Origin: Streptomyces sp. SID14478
GTDB lineage: Bacteria; Actinomycetota; Actinomycetes; Streptomycetales; Streptomycetaceae
NCBI RefSeq assembly: GCF_010548525.1
Contig: NZ_JAAGMG010000142.1
Location: 1 to 64,000, forward strand
DNA length: 64,000 nucleotides
Direction: 5' to 3'
Below the pieces are notes generated by a model. That model ran no database searches. It saw nothing but the letters and a program-made list of their open reading frames with translations, and was not told the origin of the DNA. Each line of letters begins with the position of its first letter. The first letter of the stretch is position 1. The position numbers were made by a program, and so were the translations under genes. Below, piece by piece: positions 26,875 through 35,074 of this stretch.

Positions 26875-27519
26875 TCAGGCCGAGACAGATGTACGTGTCA
26901 GAGCGGTGCGCAGCGCGAAGACGCCGAGCAGGCCGCCTGACGCGTACCGCTGAGCGGTCATCACGCGGGGCCGTGCGGCCAGAAACCCCGACACCCGTGC
27001 TGCCCCCAGCATGACCAGAGCGTTCACCGAGATCCCCACGATGATCTGCACGCCACCGAGCTGGAGCAGTTGTGCCCAGTCCGGTCCCGCCTGGGGATTC
27101 ATGAACTGGGGCAAAAGAGCGGCGTACATGAGAGCGATCTTGGGGTTGAGCAGGTTGGTCAGGAGCCCCATCGAGAACAGGCGGGCGTCAGAGACCGGGG
27201 GCAGGCCCGGGGCCGGAGTGAAGGGCGAGCGGCCACCGGGCTTGAGCATGCCCCAGGCCAGGTAGGCCAGGTAGGCGGCTCCGGCGAGCTTGACCACTGT
27301 GAACGCCAGCGGTACCGCGGCGAACAACGCCGACAGGCCCATGGCCGCGGCCAGCAGGTAGCACAGGAATCCCACGGCGGTCCCGCTCAGGCTTACCAGG
27401 CCCGCCCTGCGGCCTTGGGTGATCGCGCGGGAGGCGAGGTGAATCATGTTCGGTCCCGGAATCAGGGCCATGCCCAGTTCGACCAGGGCCACTCCCCCTA
27501 CTGCGGCCAGACTGATCAA
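26875..27519 (-). CDS. LysE/RhtB family amino acid exporter
   Basis: A 214-residue membrane protein of usual LysE length with six hydrophobic segments. LVELGMALIPGPNMIHLASRAITQGRRAGLVSLSGTAVGF is the family signature in helices I-II, and LLTNLLNPKIALMYAALLPQF marks helix IV. These exporters move amino acids or derivatives out of the cell using the proton motive force. The substrate cannot be predicted. No adjacent LysG-type regulator. Confidence 0.9.
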   Translation of the reverse strand: MISLAAVGGVALVELGMALIPGPNMIHLASRAITQGRRAGLVSLSGTAVGFLCYLLAAAMGLSALFAAVPLAFTVVKLAGAAYLAYLAWGMLKPGGRSPFTPAPGLPPVSDARLFSMGLLTNLLNPKIALMYAALLPQFMNPQAGPDWAQLLQLGGVQIIVGISVNALVMLGAARVSGFLAARPRVMTAQRYASGGLLGVFALRTALTRTSVSA

Positions 27520-28146
27520 CGGTCAACTCCTGATCGTTCGCCGGGTGCCCGATACCCGGAGCGGGGCGACGGGCGGCTGCGAGACATCGCCCGTACCTGC
27601 CTCGTCTGCCCAAGGGTACGACCCTGCCGTTCGGTGTCTTCAGGCACCGTGACACCGGCGGTCGACGACATCACCGACTGCAGACCGAGTCGACGGCGGC
27701 CTGGAGACGCGAGGCCGGTCGCGCCCATCGGAGACGAGCTGATCCCCGTGATCCATGCTGGATGGTTCTTGAGGCCGATCGTGCAGAAGGGGCACCTATG
27801 CCAGAGCAGGGGCACGACGAGGACACACTCGGTCGGCTCGGCCTGGAGCGGACCATCCTGAGCGCATCGGTGTGCGAGATCGCCCGCAGCAGGCTCATGT
27901 TCATGGGCATCCGCACGTCGCCGCGCTCCCGACCCGCCGACAGGGCGAGATGGTCCGGGTCCGGATCTCGTACGAGGCCGAACTGATCCCCGAAGCGGGC
28001 GGTTCGCCCTGAACTGCCCGCTGATCACGATCGTCATGCTGTGCGCGCTGCAGCGTGAGGCGACTGCCTCCCGACCGCCCGACGTGGGGCGATTCGCACT
28101 GCCGCTGGTGTGTTCGCGGCCCGCCTTCCTCCGGTGGCGCCAGGCT
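27520..28146. other. Intergenic, possible decayed gene
   Basis: Plus-strand text from 27798 (MPEQGHDEDTLGRLGLERTILSASVCEIARSRLM) loses its frame near 27910 and resumes in another frame as GEMVRVRISYEAELIPEAGG. This could be a frame-shifted relic, but I could not name a family. Otherwise nothing. Confidence 0.3.
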
Positions 28147-28773
28147 TCACATTCCTGTCTGTCCCGCGAGACCGGCCGGCACCCCGGCGCCCCGCAGCAG
28201 GGTGTCCACGACGCGGGTGGCAAGCGCGTCAGGGTCACCGTCTCCCGCTCCCTCCTTGGCCGCCTCGTGGATGAGGGCGTAGTAGACGCGCCGGGTCCAG
28301 TCGAGGTCGATGTCGGGGCGGAGCACGCCCGCCTCCTGGGCGCGGCGGAAGAGCCGGATGCAGGTGGCCCGGACCTCGGCGTGGATGCGGGCCGCCTCGG
28401 GGTGGGCTTCCTCGGCCGCGTGGTTCATGGCGAACGACCAGTCGGTCTTCACGCGAAGGACGTTGGCAGTGACCTGGTAGAGGGCGACAAGCGGGGGCGC
28501 AGCGTCCGGGCGGGCGGTGTCGACGGCGGCCGCGAACTGGCGGGCTGCCCAACCAGTGAGCTCTTCCAAGAGCGCCTCACGGGTGGCGAACCGGCGGTGG
28601 ACCGTGGTCCGTGCGACGCCGGCGGCCCGGGCGAGTTGCTCCATGGTCGCCGTCGGATTGGTGGCCAGAACGCGTTCGGCTGTTTCCAGGATCGTCCGCA
28701 CGGTCCGTTCGGTGTCGGCCCGGAGGGGCCGTTTCGCCTGCGGTTCCGTCTGCTGCTGCTTCTGCACGGTCAC
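28147..28773 (-). CDS. TetR family transcriptional regulator
   Basis: A 208-residue protein. The N-terminal HTH is TILETAERVLATNPTATMEQLARAAGVARTTVHRRFATREALLEEL, with the recognition helix VARTTVHRRF. The C-terminal ligand domain is of the usual size. The GTG at 28773 begins V/M-TVQKQQQTE. It is divergent from the aldo/keto reductase at 28911, with an AACATG/CATGTT inverted repeat between them, so it probably represses that gene and itself. Confidence 0.9.
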   Translation of the reverse strand: MTVQKQQQTEPQAKRPLRADTERTVRTILETAERVLATNPTATMEQLARAAGVARTTVHRRFATREALLEELTGWAARQFAAAVDTARPDAAPPLVALYQVTANVLRVKTDWSFAMNHAAEEAHPEAARIHAEVRATCIRLFRRAQEAGVLRPDIDLDWTRRVYYALIHEAAKEGAGDGDPDALATRVVDTLLRGAGVPAGLAGQTGM

Positions 28774-28815
28774 ACCGACATGCTACATCCACACTCCCCC
28801 ACGAGAACTACTTGC

Positions 28816-28834
28816 AACATGACTGATGCATGTT
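28816..28834. promoter_or_regulatory. Likely TetR operator
   Basis: AACATG, seven bases, CATGTT: a perfect 6+6 inverted repeat in the divergent gap between the TetR and aldo/keto reductase genes. Confidence 0.55.
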
Positions 28835-28910
28835 CTAGGTTAACGGCGTCAGGCAGGCAGCAACTCGGCGGCCGACCACGGGAATTGACGACATCAAGGA
28901 GCAGTGAGTG

Positions 28911-29957
28911 ATGCAGCACAGGAAGCTCGGCCGCACCGGCATAACGGTCAGCAAGTTCGCACTGGGCACCCTGCGCCTGGGCGCGTGGGGGAACACGGAT
29001 CACGACGATGCGGCCCGGCTGATCCACACGGCCCTGGACGCCGGGATCAACCTCATCGACACCGCCGACCAGTACTCGGGCGGCGAGGCCGAGGAGATCG
29101 TGGGCAAGGCGATCCGAGACCGCCGCGACGAGGTCGTGCTCGCCACGAAGGGGCACTTCCCCGTCCGCTTCAAGGACGAGAACCCCAACAGGCAGGGAAA
29201 CTCCCGCCGTTGGCTCACCAAGGCCGTCGACGACAGCCTGCGCCGCCTGGGAACCGACCGCATCGACCTCTACCAGGTGCACCGCCCGGACCCGAGCACG
29301 GACATCGACGAAACACTCTCGGTCCTTTCCGACCTGGTACGCGCGGGCAAGATCATGGCCATCGGCACCTCAGACTTCCCGGCCGAACAGCTCGTCGAGG
29401 CCCAGTGGACCGCCGACCGCCGAAACCACATCCCCTTCCGCACCGAGCAGCCCCCGTACTCCGTCTTCGTGCGCGGGATCGAGGCGGACGTGCTGCCCAC
29501 CGCGCAGAAGTACGGCCTCGGCGTGCTGACCTGGAGTCCGCTCAACAGCGGCTGGCTGGCAGGGCGATTCCGCCGCGGCGAGCCGATCGAGATGAACGGG
29601 TTCCGACAGGCGATCGCCCACAAGTTCAACCTCGACCTGCCGGGCAACCAGCGCAAACTCGACGCCGTCGAACGCCTGTCAGCTTTGGCGGCCGAGGCGG
29701 AAATCTCCCTGACGCACCTGGCACTCGCCTTCGCGTCGACCCACCCGGGCGTCACCTCGGTGATCCTGGGCGCCCGCACGGTCGAGCAACTCACCGACCA
29801 GCTCGCAGCCGCCGAGGTCCGGCTCGACGACGAGATCCTCGACCGCATCGACGAGATCGTCGCCCCAGGCGTCACGCTGAACCCGGCCGACGTCGATTAC
29901 AGGCGGCCGGCCCTGACCGACTCCGAGCAGCGCCGCCGACCCGCCCACCACCGCTGA
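28911..29957 (+). CDS. Aldo/keto reductase
   Basis: A 348-residue AKR of (alpha/beta)8 barrel type. Start ATG 28911 follows AAGGAG; the codon before it is also a possible GTG start. Catalytic residues are seen in order: Asp in LIDTADQYSGGEAEE with the catalytic Tyr, Lys in LATKGHF, His in YQVHRPDP. The C-terminal VILGARTVEQLTDQL binds the NADPH adenine ribose. The closest known kinds include the potassium-channel beta-subunit-like and general stress AKRs. It probably reduces a carbonyl compound detected by the divergent TetR regulator. Confidence 0.93.
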   Translation: MQHRKLGRTGITVSKFALGTLRLGAWGNTDHDDAARLIHTALDAGINLIDTADQYSGGEAEEIVGKAIRDRRDEVVLATKGHFPVRFKDENPNRQGNSRRWLTKAVDDSLRRLGTDRIDLYQVHRPDPSTDIDETLSVLSDLVRAGKIMAIGTSDFPAEQLVEAQWTADRRNHIPFRTEQPPYSVFVRGIEADVLPTAQKYGLGVLTWSPLNSGWLAGRFRRGEPIEMNGFRQAIAHKFNLDLPGNQRKLDAVERLSALAAEAEISLTHLALAFASTHPGVTSVILGARTVEQLTDQLAAAEVRLDDEILDRIDEIVAPGVTLNPADVDYRRPALTDSEQRRRPAHHR

Positions 29958-30065
29958 CGGCAGTCCGCCTGCGACAAGTTCCGACGGCACACACCGAGCC
30001 CGGCGCTCACACCTGATGAACTCGGCGGCCTCGGTGAGAGATTGGCCGAATGCACCGAGTTCCGC

Positions 30066-30677
30066 TCACGCCTGCAAGCGCTTGATCCACGGGTGAGGTC
30101 CGTAAGTCTGCCGGATCGCGTCGACGAGCCACAGCCGCTGCTGGTCCGTGAGCACAGGCAGTACCGAGTCGAAGTCCTCTTCATCCTTCGGCCGCGACGC
30201 CTTGGCTTTGTAGTAGAGCTGCACATCAGGCGCAAGAAAGGGAACACCCTCGCCTGACGTCATCCCCAGCGTGCTGATCGGCCTTCGCACTTGCACGTCA
30301 CGCCGGGACACCCATTCCTGACCATGGGACTCGTCTAGCATGACCTGAACGCGCCAGGGCTCATCTGCCCCGGGCCGGCACCAGATGTCGTGCACACCGA
30401 AGGGTAGAACCTCACCTGGCGCCCACGGGCGCAAGCTCCCCGGCGGATCCGCAGCCCACCACTGCCAGCCCGCCAGAACCTGCTGGGCCACCAACTGGTC
30501 CCGCCGCAACAGCAGGACGTCAATGTCGCCGTGGTTTCTGAACGCATGGCCCACCGCAAGCTCGATCGCAAAGCCGCCGGCCACCCACCAACGGGTCTCC
30601 AGACCGGAGAACATGGCGACCAATTCACTCAGAGGAGCGGGATCCCACCGGCCAAACGGAGCCGAACTACGTGCCAT
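30066..30677 (-). CDS. Aminoglycoside/lincosamide nucleotidyltransferase-like protein
   Basis: 203 residues from the ATG at 30677 (MARSSAPFGRW). RWWVAGGFAIELAVGHAFRNHGDIDVLLLRRDQ has the GG and D-x-D catalytic elements of the AadB/LinB-like nucleotidyltransferase fold. The later IWCRPGADEPWRVQVMLDES and YYKAKASRPKDEEDF are typical of family members annotated as AmiNTase-like. Real family members transfer AMP to antibiotics, but many chromosomal homologues have no known substrate. Resistance should not be assumed. Confidence 0.75.
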   Translation of the reverse strand: MARSSAPFGRWDPAPLSELVAMFSGLETRWWVAGGFAIELAVGHAFRNHGDIDVLLLRRDQLVAQQVLAGWQWWAADPPGSLRPWAPGEVLPFGVHDIWCRPGADEPWRVQVMLDESHGQEWVSRRDVQVRRPISTLGMTSGEGVPFLAPDVQLYYKAKASRPKDEEDFDSVLPVLTDQQRLWLVDAIRQTYGPHPWIKRLQA

Positions 30678-31361
30678 GCCACTTGCCCTATCCTCACTGG
30701 CCGCTGACCAGCCGCCGAGGATCGCCTGTCGATCACAAACAGGGCGGGCACGCCAACGAACGACCGTTACGCACACGAACACCGACTACGCAATCAACGA
30801 CGCCTATCAGCCTCAGCCCCCATCACCGTCGCGCACATCCACGCCTACCCGCACGCTACAAGCAGCAGCCGAGGGCTTGCCGACCCTGGGCGACATGGGC
30901 GACACGGGCGGCCTGGCGGCCTCGGCGCGGGCATCGCCAGCCGCATTCCACTCCCCCGACCAAAGGGCGAGTCCAAACAAGTACTTCACGTCAACACCTG
31001 CATATCAACAGCTCACTTCGGCAGGTGCCAAGCGGCAGCGAGCACACCGCCGACGAGCCCCAGCAACGACGGCACAACCTGCAGCACGTCAGGCGTAGTC
31101 CCAGCTTGACCAGCGACGTCGCCAAAGCCGTCCTCGCCTCAATGGGCTTCGGAAGTGATCATCGTGATCTTCGTTGAGAGCCTCACTGGTAGAGCCGGAC
31201 CGAGACCGTCGTTCCACACCTGAAGCCAGGCCGTCCGCCTCTCGCTTGCCTGGACACCGCTACAGCAAGAGTCGTAGAAAGATCACTAGTTGGCATAGGA
31301 GAACGCAGCCGGGACAAGCGGGGCCTACCTGACATTGGTCATTTGAGCCGGGGAGGGCCTC
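30678..31361. other. Long intergenic region, no supported gene
   Basis: About 680 bases with slightly lower GC and no codon-position bias in any frame. Nothing recognised beyond the presumed promoter of the lipoprotein gene. Confidence 0.5.
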
Positions 31362-32240
31362 ATGGCAGCATTTGCGAAGAAGCGTGCGTCCAGGAAAACC
31401 GTGTACGGGGTGGCCGGCCTGCTGGCCGCTGCAGCGCTGGCGGGGTGCGGATCCGGCGAGGACAAGGGCGCGGACAAGAGCCAGGAGTCCACGACGAGTT
31501 CGGCACAGCGCTCGCCGACTCAAGTGGTGCAGGCGACGAACGAGAAGACCACGCAGGCCGGTTCGGCCCGAGTGAAGATGACATCTACCGTCGCTGCGGA
31601 AGGCAAGAGCGAGACGGTCACCGGGGCGGGGGTGATGGACTTCGCGCAGGGCACCAGCCAGCTCACTTTGGGCCAGGCCGGTAAACGTCTGGAACAGCGC
31701 GTTGTCGACAAGACGCTCTACCAAAAGCCCCCGAAGGGCGAGGGGAAGCTGCCCGGCGGAAAGACCTGGATCCAGATCGACCTGAAGAAGCTGGCCGCTT
31801 CCGGCGCGGCGGGCAGTGACCAGGCCAGCGACCCGGCCGATTCCTTCGCCTACTCCAAGTCCCTGTCCCGCAAGGACATCAAGAAAATCGGCAAGGAGAA
31901 CGTCGCCGGGGCCGACACCACGCATTACCGGGTCACGCTCGACATCGACAAACTCGCCCAGGGCGACGCACAAAAGGCCAAGAAGCTGCGTCAACAGCTC
32001 GGGGAGAGCGTGCCCGTCGACCTGTGGATCGACGACAAGGGCCTCACGCGGCGCCAGCAGATGGAGATGACCGTCAAGGCACCCAAGTCGGGCTCCTCGC
32101 CGGCGCAGAGCCAGGGCAAGCTCAAGACAGTCATGGAATTCAGCGACTTCGGCACCGACGTCAACGTCAGCAAGCCCGCGGCGTCCGACACGGCCGACAT
32201 GACCGACAAGCTCATCCAGCAGGGCTCTCAGAAGGCCTGA
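31362..32240 (+). CDS. LppX/LprG-type lipoprotein
   Basis: A 292-residue lipoprotein; start ATG preceded by GGGGAGGG. The signal peptide ends in the lipobox LAGC (GLLAAAALAGCGSGED), after which the chain is acidic and linker-like. The domain from about residue 55 on (QVVQATNEKTTQAGSARVKMTSTV, GVMDFAQGTSQLTL, VDLWIDDKGLTRRQQMEM) matches the DUF1396/LppX fold, a half-barrel that binds lipids in mycobacteria. In Streptomyces the role is not established; lipid shuttling at the membrane is a reasonable guess. A strong hairpin follows it. Confidence 0.85.
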   Translation: MAAFAKKRASRKTVYGVAGLLAAAALAGCGSGEDKGADKSQESTTSSAQRSPTQVVQATNEKTTQAGSARVKMTSTVAAEGKSETVTGAGVMDFAQGTSQLTLGQAGKRLEQRVVDKTLYQKPPKGEGKLPGGKTWIQIDLKKLAASGAAGSDQASDPADSFAYSKSLSRKDIKKIGKENVAGADTTHYRVTLDIDKLAQGDAQKAKKLRQQLGESVPVDLWIDDKGLTRRQQMEMTVKAPKSGSSPAQSQGKLKTVMEFSDFGTDVNVSKPAASDTADMTDKLIQQGSQKA

Positions 32241-32568
32241 GCCTGAGCCCGCACGCGGGAGCACACGAGAGGGGCCCGGCCAAGCCGGGCCCCTCCTCGA
32301 ACTCACGAGCACCGCTCCCCGTGCCGACCGCGGATTGAAGCTAGGCAGACAAGGCCACATGGCCCCGCATCAAATCCGGGGCCACGAATCAGATCCGGGG
32401 AGGGCGAGCGCTGAGCGCGCTGTGCCCTCGTCGGCCGCGGACGGCCAACCCGGATACGCACGCGTGAGCGCCACGTGTGCAGCGTGCCTCGGAGGGACTG
32501 TCTGGGCGAAATGCGTTGTTTGCGGGAAACGAGCGCATACTGGGAACACATCGTGGATCGGAGGAGCC
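32241..32568. other. Intergenic, terminator plus promoter only
   Basis: Apart from the hairpin at 32271-32293 no gene is supported here. Confidence 0.5.
32271..32293 (+). terminator. Hairpin terminator after lipoprotein gene
   Basis: GGGGCCCGGC and GCCGGGCCCC pair perfectly around a CAA loop, 30 bases after the stop codon. No T-run follows, as is usual in this group. Confidence 0.7.
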
Positions 32569-32724
32569 ATGCTCGTTCTCGGTGTCATCTTCCTCGTCAT
32601 CGGCCTGATCACCGGCATCTCGGTGCTCTGGACCATCGGCATCGTGCTCCTGGCCATCGGCGCAGTCCTGTGGATCTTGGGAGCAGCTGGGCATGCCGTC
32701 GGGGGGCGTAAGCACTACTGGTGA
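32569..32724 (+). CDS. DUF6131-type small membrane protein, 51 residues
   Basis: MLVLGVIFLVIGLITGISVLWTIGIVLLAIGAVLWILGAAGHAVGGRKHYW: two hydrophobic helices and the C-terminal GGRKHYW are as in DUF6131 proteins of actinobacteria. The ATG at 32569 has GGAGGAG directly upstream, so the longer in-frame reading is rejected. Function unknown; often seen among stress-related genes. Confidence 0.8.
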   Translation: MLVLGVIFLVIGLITGISVLWTIGIVLLAIGAVLWILGAAGHAVGGRKHYW

Positions 32725-33030
32725 TCTCGGCGGAGCGAGGACACCCGCCTGTGCTTCCTGCCTGCCCGGCTGCGGACCACGCGATTCATCATCGCGAGAT
32801 CATTAACGCCGAAACGACCTGACCCCGACAAGGCACGAAGCGAATCCGCCACCGCGAGCGCGCAAGGCAGCGAATCTGCCACTCACGGTGCCTGCTCCCA
32901 GCCACCCACAGAGTCGTCGCTGGCCGAGAGCCCGCCGCGCAGCGACGAGGGTCGACGCTGCCACGAGAGCCGACGAGGTCGGCGGCGTGCGGGGGTGTGC
33001 GCCACCCCCACCGACCCCTGCCCCCGCGCG
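32725..33030. other. Intergenic, no supported gene
   Basis: Two near copies of GCGAATCYGCCA occur near 32840 and 32871; nothing else. Confidence 0.4.
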
Positions 33031-33669
33031 TCAGCGGCGAACCAGCACCGCGTGCGTGACGTTCGGCGACGCGACCAGCTCGGACACCCTGTACCCGTCG
33101 ATCCCGTCACCCAGATTCTCGAGCAGCCGCTCCCCGTGCCCGATGAGCATCGGCGCGATCGCCAAGTGGAGTTCGTCGATCAACCTGGCGCGCAGATACT
33201 GCTGGATGACCGCCGCGCCACCACCGATCCGGACGTCCTTGCCGCCCGCGGCATCGAACGCGCGCTGGAGCACAGTCTCGAGCGGTTCGTCGGTGAAGTG
33301 GAAGGCTGTTCCGCCGGCCATCTCCAGCGTCGGGCGTAGATGGTGGGTGTGCACGAAGACGTCGTGATGGTAGGTCGGGTTGTCGCCCCACCAGCCCTTC
33401 CAGGACTCGTCCTCCCACGGCCCGCGCTGCGGCCCGAACATGTTCCGCCCCATGATCGTGGCACCGATGTTCTGATCCCCGCGGGCGAAGTACTCGACAT
33501 CGATTCCGGTCTTCCCCGCGGCGGAATCCTCCATCGCGGAGACGAACCAACTGTGCAGCTCGTCGCCCCAGCCGACACCGTCGCCGAACGGGGCGTCCAG
33601 TCGCTGATTCGCGCCGGCCGCGAATCCGTCGAGGGAGATCGTCACGTTGTGTACGCGGACCTTGGGCAT
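33031..33669 (-). CDS. Dihydrofolate reductase-like (RibD C-terminal domain) protein
   Basis: 212 residues from the ATG at 33669 (MPKVRVHNVTISLDGFAAG). The SLDGF start, ATIMGRNMFGPQRGPW, FVHTHHLRP and VRIGGGAAVIQQYLRARLIDELHLAIAPMLIGHGERLL are the RibD_C/DHFR-superfamily blocks, with IGGG as the NADPH loop. These stand-alone proteins are presumed NADPH reductases of unknown substrate, distinct from the folate enzyme and from bifunctional RibD. No partner gene. Confidence 0.9.
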   Translation of the reverse strand: MPKVRVHNVTISLDGFAAGANQRLDAPFGDGVGWGDELHSWFVSAMEDSAAGKTGIDVEYFARGDQNIGATIMGRNMFGPQRGPWEDESWKGWWGDNPTYHHDVFVHTHHLRPTLEMAGGTAFHFTDEPLETVLQRAFDAAGGKDVRIGGGAAVIQQYLRARLIDELHLAIAPMLIGHGERLLENLGDGIDGYRVSELVASPNVTHAVLVRR

Positions 33670-33976
33670 GGCCTTCACCTCTCGTGTTGATGTCGTTCTC
33701 TCACCCCTGCGTCGAACGGAGCCTTCCTGGATCGACCTCCCCGCGCACATTCTCTCGGCGGGCGGGGCCAGGACCCGAGGTCTGCTAGTGGGCGCGGTGG
33801 ATGCGGCGATGTTCCGTATCCAGAAGATCGATTTTGAGCTCAGTCGCCTGGCGGACAGCCCGCGCTCAGATGTCTTCGTCTGGGCCAGCCGGGGCTCATT
33901 CTGACGTACGCCTTCCACGGAACGGCCACCGTGGCAGCGATCCGCCTATGGCTCCGCCCGCAGCGAAGTGACCCGT
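33670..33976. other. Intergenic, no supported gene
   Basis: Nothing is supported except the short peptide-like text AIRLWLR near 33940, shared with 16340. Confidence 0.4.
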
Positions 33977-34339
33977 TCAGAGGTCCTCTGCACCCGGGTA
34001 ATGGTGGCGAAGTTCGCTGAGTACGCGCTCGTCGACAGCCCTGACGTCCCACCAAGAGCTGTCGACCTCGGTCAGGACGACCACCAGGCTGTCCCCGGCG
34101 AACCCCCGTGCTTCGGCGTCGATAAGCTGCAGGAAGGGGGTCGTCAACGACAACAGCGTCAACGTGTCCATGCCGGCGTCAGCGGACTGCCCCTCCATCT
34201 CGACACAGCGAGGATCGACAATCTCGTCGCACTCGACGCGCCACGTCAGATCCAGGCCGAAACTCCCGAGACGAACTAGCAGCTCAGCAAGGGTCACGTA
34301 GTGCCTTCCTTGCCAGGCAGGAAACGCTACCCCCTTCAT
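33977..34339 (-). CDS. Hypothetical protein, 120 residues
   Basis: Not recognised. The ATG at 34339 (MKGVAFPAWQGRHYVTLAELLVRLG) is preferred over the upstream in-frame start at 34375; a G-rich run precedes it. The protein is acidic and mixed alpha/beta, with WRVECDEIVDPRCVEME and DVRAVDERVLSELRHHYPGAEDL. It stands alone. Confidence 0.55.
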   Translation of the reverse strand: MKGVAFPAWQGRHYVTLAELLVRLGSFGLDLTWRVECDEIVDPRCVEMEGQSADAGMDTLTLLSLTTPFLQLIDAEARGFAGDSLVVVLTEVDSSWWDVRAVDERVLSELRHHYPGAEDL

Positions 34340-34445
34340 CCCCCCCGCCTCTGCTTCGCCGGCATCACGCGACATGCGGCCCCCTTCGTCCCTACGAACT
34401 CTAGGCCGCGGTCCTGGTCACCTCACACGACCCATCGGACGGGGC

Positions 34446-34700
34446 CTAGCGATGGGGATGACCCTGATCCGGGTCGTCATCCGGGGTCTGCCAGCCCGTA
34501 CCGTGCTGCGCCTCGTCACTCAAGGAACCGGTGGGGTTTCCGGGGGTCGGGGTTGTCGGGAGCTTGCGGCGCGCAGCGCGGCGTCGGCCCAGGGAGAACA
34601 TGGTGATCAGGCCAAGAACGATGACGATGCCCACGATGATGAGCAGCAGGGCGGGGCCGGTCGAGGCAGCCAGGACGGCTGCGGAGCTGTGAGTGTGCAT
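34446..34700 (-). CDS. Small single-pass membrane protein, 84 residues
   Basis: MHTHSSAAVLAASTGPALLLIIVGIVIVLGLITMFSLGRRRAARRK: a short N-terminus, one long hydrophobic helix and a basic stop, then a Pro/Thr/acidic tail ending DDDPDQGHPHR. This is the layout of several small Streptomyces membrane families (DUF6479-like), but the assignment is loose. The ATG at 34700 was chosen because it starts just before the hydrophobic segment. Confidence 0.55.
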   Translation of the reverse strand: MHTHSSAAVLAASTGPALLLIIVGIVIVLGLITMFSLGRRRAARRKLPTTPTPGNPTGSLSDEAQHGTGWQTPDDDPDQGHPHR

Positions 34701-35074
34701 CCTGGTGGTGTACCCCAGAACGTCCATATCGCACCAAGGTCATCGGCAGGGGAGGCTGCATGCCATGCCGTATCCCTCGTACCGGACTGACCCGTCGGGA
34801 CGTACGCGCGAGGCCACCGCGAGTTGGCGTCGCTTACCCTCGCCTCTCCCCCGCACCAGCCTCGGCTGCATCCGCAAGGTCAGTTCGCACGGCCCCATTA
34901 CGGCTTCTCCACCCCTCTTTGCGCGGTCTGCCTCCTGTCCATTCGGTTCACTCTTCCGCGTGGGGCCTCGACTTGAGGTGATCCCAGGGGGTAGCCGTGG
35001 CGCGAGGTCCCAGGGCGGTCGAGACACTGCGCGAAGGGCGCGGCTGCTGACCGCGAGGGAGTCAGGAGACAACC
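34701..35074. other. Intergenic, no supported gene
   Basis: Promoter region of the carboxylesterase; no codable frame with support. Confidence 0.5.

Noticed and set aside
28036-28911. Plus-strand frame opposite the TetR gene
   Set aside because: The TetR HTH on the minus strand explains the interval; the plus frame is Gly/Val/Arg-rich antisense.
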